A DNA stretch of 64,000 nt from Nectonema munidae (taxonomy: Eukaryota > Nematomorpha > Nectonematoida > Nectonematidae). Positions 35,351-47,096 of the stretch are shown here, in pieces. The position numbers and the translations under genes were made by a program. The stretch spans positions 558,001-622,000 of the forward strand of contig JAUIRK010000903.1 of NCBI GenBank assembly GCA_030549495.1, in the 5' to 3' direction. The number at the start of each line of letters is the position of its first letter. The first letter of the stretch is position 1. Under the pieces are notes generated by a model. The model searched no databases. It saw only the letters and a program-made list of their open reading frames with translations, and was not told the DNA's origin.

Positions 35351-35358
35351 TATTTATA
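35351..35358 (+). promoter_or_regulatory. TATA-like box TATTTATA
   Basis: TATTTATA lies 90 bases before the ATG of the bHLH gene, placing a start of transcription near 35380 and a 5' leader of about 60 bases. Function is inferred from position only. Confidence 0.45.
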
Positions 35359-35365
35359 CCTGTGT

Positions 35366-35371
35366 CACCTG
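35366..35371 (+). promoter_or_regulatory. E-box CACCTG
   Basis: A CACCTG E-box sits just after the TATA-like box; a second E-box-like CACATG is at 35431-35436, directly before the ATG. bHLH genes of this class are often auto- or cross-regulated through E-boxes, so the sites are plausible but unproven. Confidence 0.3.
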
Positions 35372-35440
35372 GTCTTACGATGTCCATCTCTAAACTTTAT
35401 TAAGTCTAATAAACACCTAGCTATCATATACACATGTAAT

Positions 35441-36121
35441 ATGGCTTATAATAATTACGAGCAAAGCTATAGTGGTAATAATCCTTTTCAAAAGGACATA
35501 CGAATTCCCATTCTCAGCGAAGATGACGATAATAAGACTTTTTCAAGTGCCTCCAACATACACTCATCATTCTCTTTAATTCCTCAAGATGTGCATTATG
35601 AGAATGATATTTACCATTCTTCCACTTCTAACTCACATTTTCCTTACTCATTAAAGTCTTCTCATATAGGGGATACGCAAGCGAGCGTTTCAAATTCTTT
35701 TCCAGGTAAACAACCAAGTTTTGACAAGTGTTCAACTGAAGATTCCGATTTTTCTCTCTCAATTCCAAATTTAGTTTCACAGGAGGAAAAGAAAGTTAAA
35801 AAGGTTAGAAAGCGTAAAAGTAAAAACCCCGAACTCGTGGCTCAGTTGAAAAAAGTGCGCCGAACAAATGCGAATCACCGCGAAAGAAATCGTATGCACC
35901 TTCTGAACAAAGCTCTGGAGATGTTAAGGGAGCGCTTGCCTATCGAAGCAAACGAAGTCAAATTAACGAAGATTGAAACGTTGAAGCTAGCAAATGACTA
36001 CATCCAGTACTTATCTGATACTCTGAAAAAAGTTTCCCCGTCCCCCTCCAAACAACTTTCCTACATTCCTCGACAAAGTGAAGAAAGTGCGGAGATGGCG
36101 ATGCAGAGCTTTTTCTGGTGA
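35441..36121 (+). CDS. Neurogenin/Tap-like bHLH transcription factor, single exon
   Basis: An intact 226-residue protein. Residues 139-194 form a basic helix-loop-helix domain: basic region RRTNANHRERNRMHLLN, helix 1 KALEMLRERLP, a loop, then KLTKIETLKLANDYIQYL as helix 2. The basic region has the Glu and Arg of RERNRM that contact the E-box CANNTG. KLTKIETL with Asn-Arg-Met-His in the basic part favours the Neurogenin (Tap/biparous) group over NeuroD (KLSKIETL) or Atonal (RERRRM). Such proteins act in the nucleus as dimers with a Daughterless/E-protein and promote neuronal fate. The N-terminal 115 residues are Ser/Asn-rich and low in structure; a lysine/arginine cluster (KKVKKVRKRKSKN, about 117-129) could be a nuclear localisation signal. 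The C-terminus is short and ends SFFW. The ATG at 35441 is the first in frame after the TATA-like box. Intronless structure is common for proneural bHLH genes. It could instead be a divergent NeuroD/Olig-superfamily member. Confidence 0.85.
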   Translation: MAYNNYEQSYSGNNPFQKDIRIPILSEDDDNKTFSSASNIHSSFSLIPQDVHYENDIYHSSTSNSHFPYSLKSSHIGDTQASVSNSFPGKQPSFDKCSTEDSDFSLSIPNLVSQEEKKVKKVRKRKSKNPELVAQLKKVRRTNANHRERNRMHLLNKALEMLRERLPIEANEVKLTKIETLKLANDYIQYLSDTLKKVSPSPSKQLSYIPRQSEESAEMAMQSFFW

Positions 36122-36264
36122 GGGGTCTTCAAAAATAGTTACTACTCCTGTTTTGTGTTATTTGGCTCTCCGCCTTCTTTCAAAGTATTGATTTGTTTAT
36201 TAACACGTGTCTTTTGGTATTTAAAATGCCATTAAAATTGATACAATTAAAAAATATTATATTT

Positions 36265-36270
36265 AATAAA
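36265..36270 (+). terminator. Poly(A) signal AATAAA for the bHLH gene
   Basis: AATAAA lies 144 bases after the stop codon and is followed by a T-rich stretch (CTTCATATTTTTTTA), a plausible 3' end of the transcript. Confidence 0.6.
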
Positions 36271-36299
36271 GTTATACTCTTCATATTTTTTTATTATTA

Positions 36300-36986
36300 A
36301 CATACATGCATTCTTAGTAGGGTCACCCATAATTTTAAGCAATTAGAGGAGGCAAAAATATCCTATATGTAGCACCGTATCTTGATTTTTTATATTTAGT
36401 AGAAAAAAATAATCAATATAAAGTTTAAATGAACTAGAAATGTGATTATTGACATGTATAAAGATAAATTTAAGAGAATTACTACCAAGAAAAAATAGAG
36501 CAAGGAAATTATTATATTATGTGTTAGTTGCAATTCTTATCAGTGTACGTGAAGCCGGATCAACTCCCACGCTAGAATTTATTAATATACCGTTATGTCT
36601 TAAATAAAATTCCAATAGAAGAATATAAATATTTTGCTATTCTTTGTATCCTTATTTTGCATACGTGTATATATATTACACCCCATTTGTGAAATTACCC
36701 ACTTTAAAATGGGCAGCTTCATACAAGAATGAAAATATTTTTATGAAACTCAAACAAAATTATTATATTGAACAAATTTTTGAACAATTTTGAGCCAGTA
36801 GGACCCCCAGCACCACCACCACCTTATAAAACATTTGTGCTTAATTTAAAAAAAAAATACATTAAATTTTTATAAATTATTGCTACCAATAAGATAAAAA
36901 AAAATTTAATTCTAAATTATATATTTATAACTCACGAATTAATTGACAAATTAATTGACCAATTAACAAACTAAATATCTATTTGC
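36300..36986. other. Spacer
   Basis: A/T-rich; a short purine/CAC run (CACCACCACCACC, near 36812). No gene seen. Confidence 0.4.
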
Positions 36987-37097
36987 TTAACCGGTTATCG
37001 ACCACAGTTGACTTTACAAAAATGTGAATTGTCTTTAATACAAATCTTCTGCTTTATACTAGATATCGTCTGATTATTCTGCTCGTTAACGGGTTAA
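36987..37097. mobile_element. piggyBac-like MITE with TTAA ends, complete
   Basis: A 111-bp copy of the family at 14505-14641: the left is TTAACCGGTTATCGACCAC and the right is GCTCGTTAACGGGTTAA. It lacks about 26 bp of the interior present in the other copy. Confidence 0.78.
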
Positions 37098-37639
37098 CTA
37101 ACAAACTAGCTATTCTAGTTAATTGAAACTCTTGATTAAAAGTTTAATTAATTATTTTGTTAGTTAATTAGAGAGCAAAGTAAGCCGGTAGTTAGTTAGT
37201 TGATCAGTTAGATAATTAATAACTTAGTTAATTATTCATTTAGTTAATTTGACAGTAAAGATATTTGGTGTTTTAGTTATTTTTAAAAGAATTCGTTTAT
37301 TTTTTTCCTCTAAAATAAATAAACATATCAGTTATAATATATATTATAAAATTAAAAATTTTAGCGACAGAGGGGAAGGGGGGAGAATTAACCAATAAAT
37401 ACCGAGTGTTTTTTAGATAAAAAAACTGTTTTTAAAAAAAACAAAGAAAAAAATGGTACTTTAATTAAATACAAAACTTAAAATAATATAAACAAGTTTT
37501 AAGATTCATATATATGACGTTTCTTTGAATAGGAAATTTGACAAATTGGGCGTTACATATACATGTACTATTAAGTTTTAAGGAAGTGTTAATAGAAATA
37601 TTAAGAAAAGGCGAAATTAACATTGCCTTTGGCCTGTCT
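37098..37639. other. Spacer rich in TTAGTTAATTA motifs
   Basis: TTAGTTAATT-type words recur irregularly between about 37100 and 37255. No gene recognised. Confidence 0.35.
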
Positions 37640-38720
37640 TGTGCTAATTACGTAATCTTGATTTAAGTCAGGCATTTGTATCTGAAGCTCAGAATTAATT
37701 TAAACCTTAAAAGACTTAAATCTTTTGGATTTGGACTAGAGGCATTGAAACTTTTCTTCCATTATTTTTCTGGTAGAACTCAAGTAGTCTTGAATTATAA
37801 CTTCCAATCGTAAGAGTCTGAGGTTCCTTCTGATTTACTTCAATGATCAATATTTTGTCGTTTATTAAATATTTCTGAATTAAATCTTTACCTCTATGAT
37901 ATTCTCCTATTTACAAGCGACATTTCAATAAACATTCCTATCTAGATGTCGAATCAGCTCAAATATCTTTTAATGAAAATTTGGAAAAAGATTATAACTG
38001 GATTGATTACCTTGAACAATTTTTTTTATTAAATGTAACACGAATGGTTTAATTTTATAGTTGCAAAAAAAGCATTCGTTCAGTAATAAAAATATATATA
38101 AAATTTCACAATACGCAGTTCAAAACATCAAGAATCCAATTGGATTGAAAATTTATAAGAAAAACAGTTACTTATAGAGAGCATTTAACTTTAATTTTCA
38201 ATGTATCTTTCCTTGAATTTTTTCTTAAATCCGCTTATACTAAAACTTAATATGCTCCTGTACAAAACTTTAATGTTGCTTCATTTAACTTATAGTATTA
38301 TTAACTGGGGACATGCAAACACAAGCAGACTCTTTTATATACAAAAAACGCTTTTCTTCCAGTTTTTAGCAAATATAAATTTAACGATACCAATATTATT
38401 TATGATAATCAACTTTTAAATTTACCTCAAATTTATCAAAAATCTGTAGGGTTTTTCCTTTACAAGTTTATCCATTCAATGCTACCCTTGCCTTCTACTT
38501 TACCCTGTCTGAAGTTTGAATTACAAAGCTCAGACCTGTATCCATCAAGTAATCCCTAACTTTCAAGTTACACATCTTCAAACAAACTGTTACATAAAAA
38601 TCTTAATACTTTCGGAACAAGATTGTTTTGTAAATCAACTTTTTTCATCTTTTCTTTGTCAAATGTTAAAAAAGATTTCAAGCTACATCTCATCTTCGAC
38701 TACGAAGATAAAAGGACTTG
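37640..38720 (+). pseudogene. LINE reverse transcriptase, C-terminal half, broken
   Basis: The plus strand reads LKSFGFGLEALKLFFHYFSG and RTQVVLNYNFQS (near 37715-37800), corresponding to the segment before the GVPQGS motif. Later come MLLYKTLMLLHLTYSIINWG and HANTSRLFYIQKTL (38250-38350), the post-RT region of the same Jockey/CR1-like family as 2600-5052. The catalytic YADD box is not recognisable. Several frame changes are present. Confidence 0.68.
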
Positions 38721-39350
38721 CTCTTTCAACTGTTTTTCATGGCAAGAGAAAAAGTAATCCAATGTTTATTTATTCAAAAGCATAAATTTTCACAACTTAA
38801 ATTCCTTTTTTTTTCTTCCACAAAATTTTTATTCGGGGATACCAAGCGGTCTATCCATCATACAAAGCACATCATTTTATTTTACTTTCTCAATGTCTTT
38901 TTTTCACAATTTTTTTGTTGTTTTGAAGCAAATATTGTATATATTATACAATATATGAATCATTTTTCCTACATTTTTTACGTGTTCAGCATTTCTGAAT
39001 AAATTTCTTCCTCTTCTTCTTCAAAAGCACTCTTATATTTATTCTCTCAAAAATTTGCGAGAGAGGTGACCCATTTGATTTGTAGTGGACTATTTTTCAA
39101 CTTTTTAAACTGAATAACATTTATATTTAGCAAGAAAAGAAATAAATTATCATTGAAACAATTTTGCAATATAAGAATTTAAAATGAGGGATATTTGAAA
39201 TCTCTATAGCATATTTGATACATTTTTTTTATAAAAAGTATGAATATAAAATATAAAATTTTTATATTTATTTTGTCAAGAGGCCGACTAGAACTACCAC
39301 ACTTGTTTCCTGCACCCTACATGTTAAGGGTATCCAGACAATTACATCAA
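38721..39350. other. Spacer
   Basis: A/T-rich. Short Phe-rich frames at 38516-39002 overlap the LINE tail and are not convincing genes. Confidence 0.35.
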
Positions 39351-39359
39351 TAATTGCTC

Positions 39360-40615
39360 AATGGACATTTGCCACATAGGATAATTGCCCCCTTCTCCCC
39401 CTACCCCGAAATATGTTGCAAACATGACAATTTTAAGAATATGATTAACTTTAGGGTTTGTGATAGCATTAATTTTAGGGTTACAACAAATGCACTATTC
39501 GGCGTGAATTAGAATAAATTTCTGATGTCCGTTTTCATAACTAAATTTAATTTAAACTTATGAATAGGTAAAATTTTGTTTGCCTTATAATTCTTCCTTT
39601 TCTCGTGTTCACTTAACGATTAAGAAGACCAGAGTGGTCAAAAATTAATAAATTTTCAACTTGTTTGAATAAAAGTTTTACTTATTTTCCAATTAAAAAT
39701 TGCTTTTTTCCTTTATATGTTTTCCTGTACATGTCTACGATGACACGATTGCTTTAAAAAATACACATGCAACAAATTAAAATTAGCATGTAGCAATTTG
39801 AGAAACCGAAAACAAACTCCGAAAACGGTCCAAACTTTTCAGTTAGTGCCATATGCAAGTTATACTCAACAAGAAATTTTGCCTTAAAAAGTTCGGCTTT
39901 TGTAGTGTTAAGAGCCGATTTTTAATCTTGTTGAGAGAAGAGTGGCTATCTTTATTTTTCAGAAAAATATGTTTCCTGCATGTGCTTGACGTTTCACATC
40001 AGATACGCCCTGATGTATAAGCAGTTAAAAGTACGAACACAAAGACTACAAAAAACTCAGATGATAATGATGACTTAGACTGATGACCGGTTGAGATCAA
40101 ATCTGGTTTTGTGTTTTCCCGCACCAGAAAACATTTTGTCTATTTTTTGAACTTTTCATTGTAAAAAAAGCAGAGGCAATATTTTTCAATTAAAAAAAGA
40201 GATGTCATTGATATGAATTTCTATTTTCAATTAAAAACTACAAACAAATATATAGCAAACTGTTTTTATGAATAAATACCTAAAAACAATATTATAGATT
40301 TTTATACAACCATATGCGTGAGATTTTGATGCTAAACATGAATGCGTAATTTATAGTCTGGAAGCGTGACTTTCACACTATAAAAGCTTAAGACTTGACA
40401 GGCATGATGTTTGTGATATAAGATTGATTTGAGATGATTAAATATATTTAATATGAATAAATTATATATCTCAAAATTTGAAATTATAGTTTAAGAAATT
40501 TTTATTTCATTAATTAAGAGGTTTTTTTGATAATTTTAAAATTATCAGATTTTTTAAATAAATATATTAGGACAGTTTTCGGGGCAATTATCAAATAGGG
40601 CAATTTTTCTAGAAC
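39360..40615. mobile_element. Possible MULE-like element with short inverted ends
   Basis: The left GGACATTTGCCACATAGG and ATAATTGCCCCC (39364-39395) are inverted against the right, whose complement reads ATTGCCCTATTTGATAATTG and CCCCGAAAACTGTCC (40577-40612). The GGACATTTGC plus AATTGCYC words also occur at the ends of the 4.6-kb element at 11165-15782. No target duplication is identified and the interior has no gene. Confidence 0.4.
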
Positions 40616-41754
40616 CATAAATCAAATATCGATTAAATAAGTAAGATTTTGAAAGCAAAAAAACATAATTAATAAAACGAATTCTTTTCAGATTCAATTG
40701 CATTTTTCTCAATTTAACTAAACAGACAACCTTTGTTAAAGTACTTTTAGGACGTTTATTTACATGACCTGGACACGAAAAAGATATAGTAATTCACAAC
40801 CCGTGCTGATATTCCTTGAGAACCGGAAAAGGATTACGGTTAAGACCTCAAAATAGGTACAGATTTAAAAGCGCACAAACTAATTAGTTATCCAAATAGG
40901 CTACCTAAATTTATTTCACGGAGTATGAAAAATTATTGATCAAGGATTTAAAAGATTCTTTCTCAAGATTTCACAAATGCTAAAATGAATTTTAGTGGAC
41001 TTTAATTTTGTAATTTTAATTATTTTTTCAATTTTTTTAAAGAATTTAAGATACTTTTTTGGATGAAGATGAAAATTATAAAGAAAAGTTAGCAGGATTT
41101 CGGAAAACTGAAACGATATGGAAGTTGCTCTCCAGTGTTACTTTCTCGGTGTATAAATAAATTAGGAGATTGTTTTAATAATAAAAATTTGATTATATTA
41201 TCCGATTTTTCATGAAATAGAAAATATATTATCGAAGTAAAAATATCACAAAGAAAAATTTTATCGGCAATCGATAGAAAAAGTTTGAGAAACGCTGATA
41301 TCAAATAAAAAGAGCATCACTTTTTGAAAATAAAAATTGCACAATGGTTCACTTTGCAAATTTGAGTGAGCAAGCACTTTTGATTTTGAACGCGATTACA
41401 AAGAAGGCATGAAAATTTAACAAAAAGTTCAAATAGGTAAGCACGCATTTTTGGTTTTGTTGCCACAATAAAAGAAATTAGTTGGCCATCTTTTAAAAAT
41501 TAGTTTTTTTTGCATATTTGTCTTTGACATATTTTACCGATAAAAATGTTGTATAAAATTGAATAATTATGGTATATAGATTTTGATTTTGTTGACCAAA
41601 AGGTGTAATTGAGGAAAGAATGGATGGAAAAAAACTATTACAATATACACATTACAATATTATGAATTCAGAAACAGAATCTTATAGTACTAATTTACTG
41701 TGAAAAAAATAAATAAATAACATGATGATACACTAGTATTGAGAAATATATTCT
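40616..41754. other. Spacer
   Basis: A/T-rich, no convincing gene; a 71-codon frame at 41089-41304 lacks family features. Confidence 0.4.
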
Positions 41755-41866
41755 GAAATACTATGTAAAATTCCAACTGAGGAAAATATATTTTTAAGTA
41801 TCAACATTACCAATTAGAAGATTGTTATATAATTCCATATAATATTCTGCAACTTTATCATAACTA
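41755..41866. repeat. Interspersed repeat, copy A (pairs with 49918-50027)
   Basis: ATACTATGTAAAATTCCAAC, TTTTTAAGTATCAACATTA and GATTGTTATATAATTCCAT are shared in order with 49918-50027 at about 95 % identity by eye. Family unknown. Confidence 0.85.
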
Positions 41867-41869
41867 AGG

Positions 41870-43530
41870 GGAAAAACCAAAATTTAAATGGAAAATTATT
41901 CTGTCAAAAATTGTTTAATTTTTTAAAAATGGAAAGCTTTTTTACATTCACAAGAAATGGGCGAAAAACTGCAATTCCTTTCTGCAATGTGTAAAAACTA
42001 CTCAAGAATATCAGGTAAGGGAAAATGTTTTAGAGTAAAATTGAAAACATCTGATATTTTTATGAGGTGGGCGATCGTAATGTAAAATTTTCCACGGAAT
42101 ATAATGTTGCGTGTTTTATAGAGTATTATACTTTTGAATAAAGGGCAGGGATCAATTATGATTCGCCCATAGTCCTAGTCCACTTAATTCGGGCGTAAAA
42201 ATTATCCAATCAAAACGGCTCAACTACTCCAGAAAATATTAGCACTGAAACCAGAGCGTTTAAAAGAAGCGCCTATTATTTTAATAATTTTTTCAGTTTC
42301 TTACTAAAAATAAGAGCGTATAAGTTTCGCATGAATTTAATCAATCTTACACGTATCATTAGATTTGCATAATTTTCTTAATAAAATATCATTAAATATA
42401 GAGGATATTGAAATTAGAGGTTGCCAAGATTTTCAACAAAGAAGTTTTTCTTTGCAAAAGCATACTATCTTATGCGTAGAAGGAAAAGGCGGACTTAACG
42501 AATGCATAAAATCTAAACAAAATGGCCATCATCATTTATCTTTTTATCAGAAGAGGAGTTGATGAAAGTTGGAAAGGGGTGTGCTGCACTTTCTTTTTCT
42601 TAGGTAGCCCTTTCATCTTGGTTTTGTTGAGTGGAACAAAGATTCCCCTCATTTCAAGCTTCGAAGCAAAGTTGCGTCATCTTGGAATTTGGTAAATAAA
42701 CAATCGCTGTAGTGAGGGAGTGTAGACTACAAGTCCCTGAATAGCGGACGCACAATAAGGCATAGGTGTATCAAGGGGTGGCGGTGTAGTCAAAGGAGAT
42801 TCTAGATGTGTGGCCCTGATAACGGTTGTCAAATGAGGTGTTGCGATAAAGGATTTCAGTATACAAGGAAAGCCTTTCACTTCAAAGAGACATTAACAAT
42901 CCTTGTATGATTATGTGATGATGATGATGAAGTGGTTGAGGATGATGATGTTGTGATGATGGTAATTATGATGATGTGATGATGATGATGATGATATTTT
43001 GTTGGAAAAACGGTTTTTAGTTGAAGTTTTTGTTTTGTGTCTGAATTTTTTTTATCTGTTTGAGTGTGTTTTTTACTTTTTTTCACAAAAAGCTTATAAC
43101 CTAATATAATTTATTGAAATCTAAAAATTTTTATATTAGATATAATGTAGATTTATTACGAAAAAAATTTCAACATTTTTCATTTAAAATTTGGATGTAC
43201 TTTACATTTTGATTTTTTGAAAAGGAAGAAGATTCATGAGCATAAACTGCTAAACCTTCTTTTATAACATGACGAATCATTACATTTAAAGATTTTAATT
43301 GCATCGATTCTTCTGATAAAGTTAAAGCCAAGTTCATAAGAAAATATTCTACCTCCTTTTTTAACAAAAGGAAATTGAGAAGGGGAATTATTTTTTAGAA
43401 TGATCAAAAAATTATGAGTTTTATAGCGCAACGGAGCGGAATATAAGTAGTCAAAATACTAAAGGTGCATACACTAGTGATGAAATAAATACCTTATTTT
43501 TAGAACCCTATCCGGTTCTGGCATCGTTAG
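41870..43530. other. Spacer with ATG-triplet microsatellite
   Basis: GATGATGATG-type runs fill about 42905-42995 on the plus strand (read on minus as His/Ser/Ile-rich frames). No supported gene; several 60-70-codon frames between 42365 and 43431 overlap on both strands and look fortuitous. Confidence 0.5.
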
Positions 43531-43534
43531 TAAG

Positions 43535-44110
43535 TTAGTATATGAGAAATATATTATTAGTGTGAGAAATTGGGTGGCATTTGAAAATAACTCTCAAAAT
43601 CCTTTTTTGAATAAAAAAGAGAGTAGTGTCTTTTGTGTGACCTCTGTTGAAAATACTATACCTTAGATGAGGTAGGAAAAGACTTTTGTAAAGGGTAATC
43701 ATTGCTTTAGTGGGCAGGAATCTTTTGCCCTGTTTCAGCATGCCACAAATGTAAGCTAGTTTGTGCGAAATATGTGACAGGTGATCAGACCATGTTAGGT
43801 TGTTGTTAACAAATAGGCCCATAAAATTGAATTTCAATACTTTTTTAAATCCAAGTTTGGGTAAAAAAATCGGCGTATCAAGGATTAATAGGGCTATAAG
43901 GAAAGGAAAGGAAGTTAGATCTTTTTGTGTTTACTGACAATCCATTGAAAAGAAACCATTTCTTAATTAGTCTTGTATTTACTTCTAGAAAAGATCATTC
44001 AAAGTACTATTAGAAAATAGTACGGCTATATCATCTGCGTACATTAGGATTTTTACATACGACGTAACATTTGGAAGGTCATTCATGAATATATTAAAGA
44101 AAAAATATCA
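43535..44110 (-). pseudogene. LINE reverse transcriptase fragment with YADD
   Basis: The minus strand from about 44110 reads FMNDLPNVTSYVKILMYADD with IAVLFSNSTLNDLF; the catalytic YADD codons are at 44030-44041. After frame changes, GLFVNNNLTWSDHLSHISHK and LAYICGMLKQGKRFL with LPHLRYSIFNRGHTKDTTL follow (43535-43837). It is the same Jockey/CR1-like family as 2600-5052. The 5' part (endonuclease and most of RT) is absent and the 3' end stops near 43535. Confidence 0.85.
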
Positions 44111-44312
44111 GATTTTAAACGAACTTTTGTTTTTCAATAGCAATTTAGAATAAAAAAAAATCAATTGATTTTCACAGAAAAAAAATAAATTATCTTTAAT
44201 TTTATTTTTCAAAATTTAAAATGATATAAGAATGTTACATCAAAACTCGAGTTTGATAAAAAAAATATATTTTAAACAAGCGGATCGAGTAGTATAGGAT
44301 CATTCAACTTTC
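44111..44312. other. Spacer
   Basis: A/T-rich, nothing recognised. Confidence 0.3.
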
Positions 44313-44320
44313 TACTGGAG

Positions 44321-44689
44321 CAGGGATGGACACATAAGAGGATAAAAAGAGCCATAAATTATTCATAATGTCTTATAAAGATCCACGGTTTAACATCTAA
44401 GTTAAAAAAAATTTTGATTTAATCTCATATTTTTACGAAAAAAAACATAAAAGATAAATTAAAAACCAAATTAACAAAAAAAGTCACTTTCATCAATGTG
44501 TTTTTTGCATTCTTGAGAAAATCGGTCCCTTGAAGATGGAATATAGTAAAAAAAGCTTCTCCAACTGGTTAATACGCTTTGTGCACCACTCAAAAAATAG
44601 TTTAGAGAACAACTGGTTAATCACAAGAGCCCCACCACATTGAGCAAAGAGTGGCACGCTGCTCCTGGAGACGCATTTGCCCACTCCTG
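44321..44689. mobile_element. 369-bp hAT-type MITE with 8-bp target duplication
   Basis: It begins CAGGGATGGACACATAAG; the complement of its right end begins CAGGAGTGGGCAAATGCG. The flanks are TACTGGAG (44313-44320) and TACTAGAG (44690-44697), an 8-bp duplication with one mismatch, the hAT length. The right part (CAGCGTGCCACTCTTTGCTC on the complement) is a sequence style I associate with hAT ends. No transposase. Confidence 0.78.
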
Positions 44690-44697
44690 TACTAGAG

Positions 44698-46033
44698 TAA
44701 TAATAAATATCTCAATTATGAAATGATTCAAAAACAAATTCTATTTATTTTTAAATCCGGAGAATATATGACAATATTTTTTCATCAGATATTGTGCATA
44801 ACAAGTTGTTTTGCAATGTGTATGCACTGATAATAATATGAATTTGAAAAGAAAAAACACATTTGATTCCTTATCTCGAATTCTTAATTCCCTTTAAAAC
44901 ATGTGATCATCATTAGAGAAGTTAATAAAATTTGATGCTTCATATTATAAGATAGGAAATAGATAACGACTGCACAAAAAGATATGTAAAATAGCTTTTG
45001 AAAGAAATTTTTTGTATACGTTGTATGTTTTCCATAAGTCAATCGGATGATTATGCTGTAGCCGCACTATTGATTTATAAAGCAGTTATAGATAGAAGAA
45101 CATACAATCATTTTCTCTTGTCATCATGACATTGCTCTTTCCATGAAAAAATTTTACAGCAATTTTTTATTTTAACTAAATAAAAAAATGCTTAATCTAA
45201 GTTTTCGCTTTTATCAAAAGTTCTTATAACTATCAGTAAGTATAAAAAAAAGTATATAGGGAAATCGCATTTAATGTTAAAAGTGATTTAAAGGCTTTGA
45301 ACGTATTCAGTAAGGGGCTATGTGGCTCAAACAACCTCACACTAACATTTCGACAATATTTTAACAAGCTAACGTGAATTGTGTAGCGAAAAAATCAAAC
45401 ATTCAAAGAGTGTATAAACAACTAATAGTTAACTTCTCATTGTAGTTTCACTGTTTGAATACACTTTAAATAACGAAAAATTGTAGATAGAATGTACATG
45501 TTTTTTGGTTACAAATTTATGTATCAATTGTAACTTTATCTAAGAATTTAGCTACTTTTATAAACATATCTTGGCGTGATACATAAAAATACAATAGCAA
45601 ACTTGAAAAGCACGTTAATTTACTACTAAAATGACAAAAAATGTCTTAACACACTTTTTGTGGTCACTTAATTAAGAGAAACTTTTAATCAACAAAATTT
45701 CATGAAGGGTAAAACAAAATAATTGTAAAGTTTGGCATCCGTCTGAGTATTTTCACTAGCAGGTAAAACTTTTGCGTGAAGATAAATTGATTGGTGTCAT
45801 GTTAGGTGAATGGGCACAAATTTTCCAGATCATAAATTAGTAAAGGTAGTAGATAAAACCCACGAAGAGCTGCTTTAGCAAGAGTACTAAACCTCATATC
45901 CATTTACTAAATAACATTTTCCAAAAACGGTATAAAAACTGACGTTTGAAATATTCTTTAGCATCTACTGCTTCAATGTTACTTCTGTGAGTTTATCTAC
46001 CACATCTTCTAGGAATTTCTATTGTAATGTCAG
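44698..46033. other. Spacer
   Basis: A/T-rich. No gene; possibly the 3' flank of the hAT element that follows. Confidence 0.4.
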
Positions 46034-47096
46034 CTAATCTTGAAATTTTTCTGACTTTGTATATATGATATTGTTATCAGTTTCATCGGTTGTTGCAAAT
46101 TTTACGGTTTCCTTTACCAGTTCTACCATGTTGTAAGCTTGAATAACGTCCATTTCAGTTCCCTGTAGTTTCTTACTAAGTTCCATCAAATATACAAAAA
46201 GATGCAATACTGTTTGGAAACTGATAATAAATGTGCAATCTGTTATCCGCTTCATAAGTCTATATGCCTCTGTAACCGCTTTGACATCCCATCCGCGTTC
46301 ATAAAACCCAATGGCATCTAAACAAGTAAGTAAAGCTTCATAAAGGTCTTCAAAATCTTGCAGTGTTGTTATTTTCTCCACTCATCGAGTTTCACAAAAT
46401 ATTTTCATTTTTGATTTTGTAATGGCATCTTTTGATGGTCTTCCTTCATTCACGGTAGTTACGGCTTGTTCGAGACGCCTGCTTCTCTTTGGGGAGTGAA
46501 AAAAATTCCAAGTTGCTTCAGTGCATCCAACATCACATGCACTTCCCGCACCTGACAACTCTGGCAGAGGACTAGATTCAAATCGTATTACTGCAGTAGT
46601 GATATGTTGCCTTTGGAGAAACTTATTGGAATTTTGCAGCAAAACCGTTGTATTTTTCAGACATGTTTGCTGCCCCATCCATTGTTTGAAAACTGCTGCA
46701 CTTCACATCAATGCCAGCAGATGAAAGTGTTTTAATGACATTGTCACAAATTTCTAACCCACTTGTGCCTTCACATTGCACAAATTCAAATAATCTTTTT
46801 AAAATTTTCTGTTTGCAAATTAAAATTTAGCGGACTTGGCCTCAATTATAAGCTTTAGAATCAGAGTATGATAAAAACATCTTTTTTTGAGTAAAGTAAT
46901 ATTAAAAGTTCAATATGTAAAATATATAGATTTTTTCAGAATAAATAATTAATATAATAATTTAATATAGTTTACTTAAATAATGGCTTAATTTTCAAAA
47001 ACATAATTTACTAAATTCAAAAAAACTTGATGATGTATCGCACGTTAAATTTGATTTAAAAACGCCAAAGTTATAAACCCCTTAAATCCGCCACTA
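46034..47096 (-). pseudogene. hAT transposase, DUF4371/THAP-associated type, broken
   Basis: From high to low coordinates the minus strand reads ICDNVIKTLSSAGIDVKC and FQTMDGAANMSEKYNGFAAK (about 46650-46770), WNFFHSPKRSRRLEQAV (46445-46505), KMKIFCETRW at the frame end (46385), and TTLQDFEDLYEALLTCLDAI (46300-46370). DGAANMSG, then FF..SPKR, then CETRW.EK in that order is characteristic of hAT transposases with a DUF4371 region, the group that includes the P52rIPK-like proteins. The N-terminal zinc finger and the C-terminal dimerisation domain are missing. CGCCACTA near 47090 (complement TAGTGGCGGATTTAAGGGG) looks like its hAT 5' terminus. An in-frame stop lies at 46382, and a frame change near 46640 separates the first block. 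Confidence 0.8.

Noticed and set aside
42365-43431. Several 60-70-codon frames on both strands
   Set aside because: They overlap each other, include the ATG/CAT microsatellite, and show no domain pattern.
46521-46724. 67-codon plus-strand frame
   Set aside because: Antisense to the hAT DUF4371-type blocks on the minus strand.
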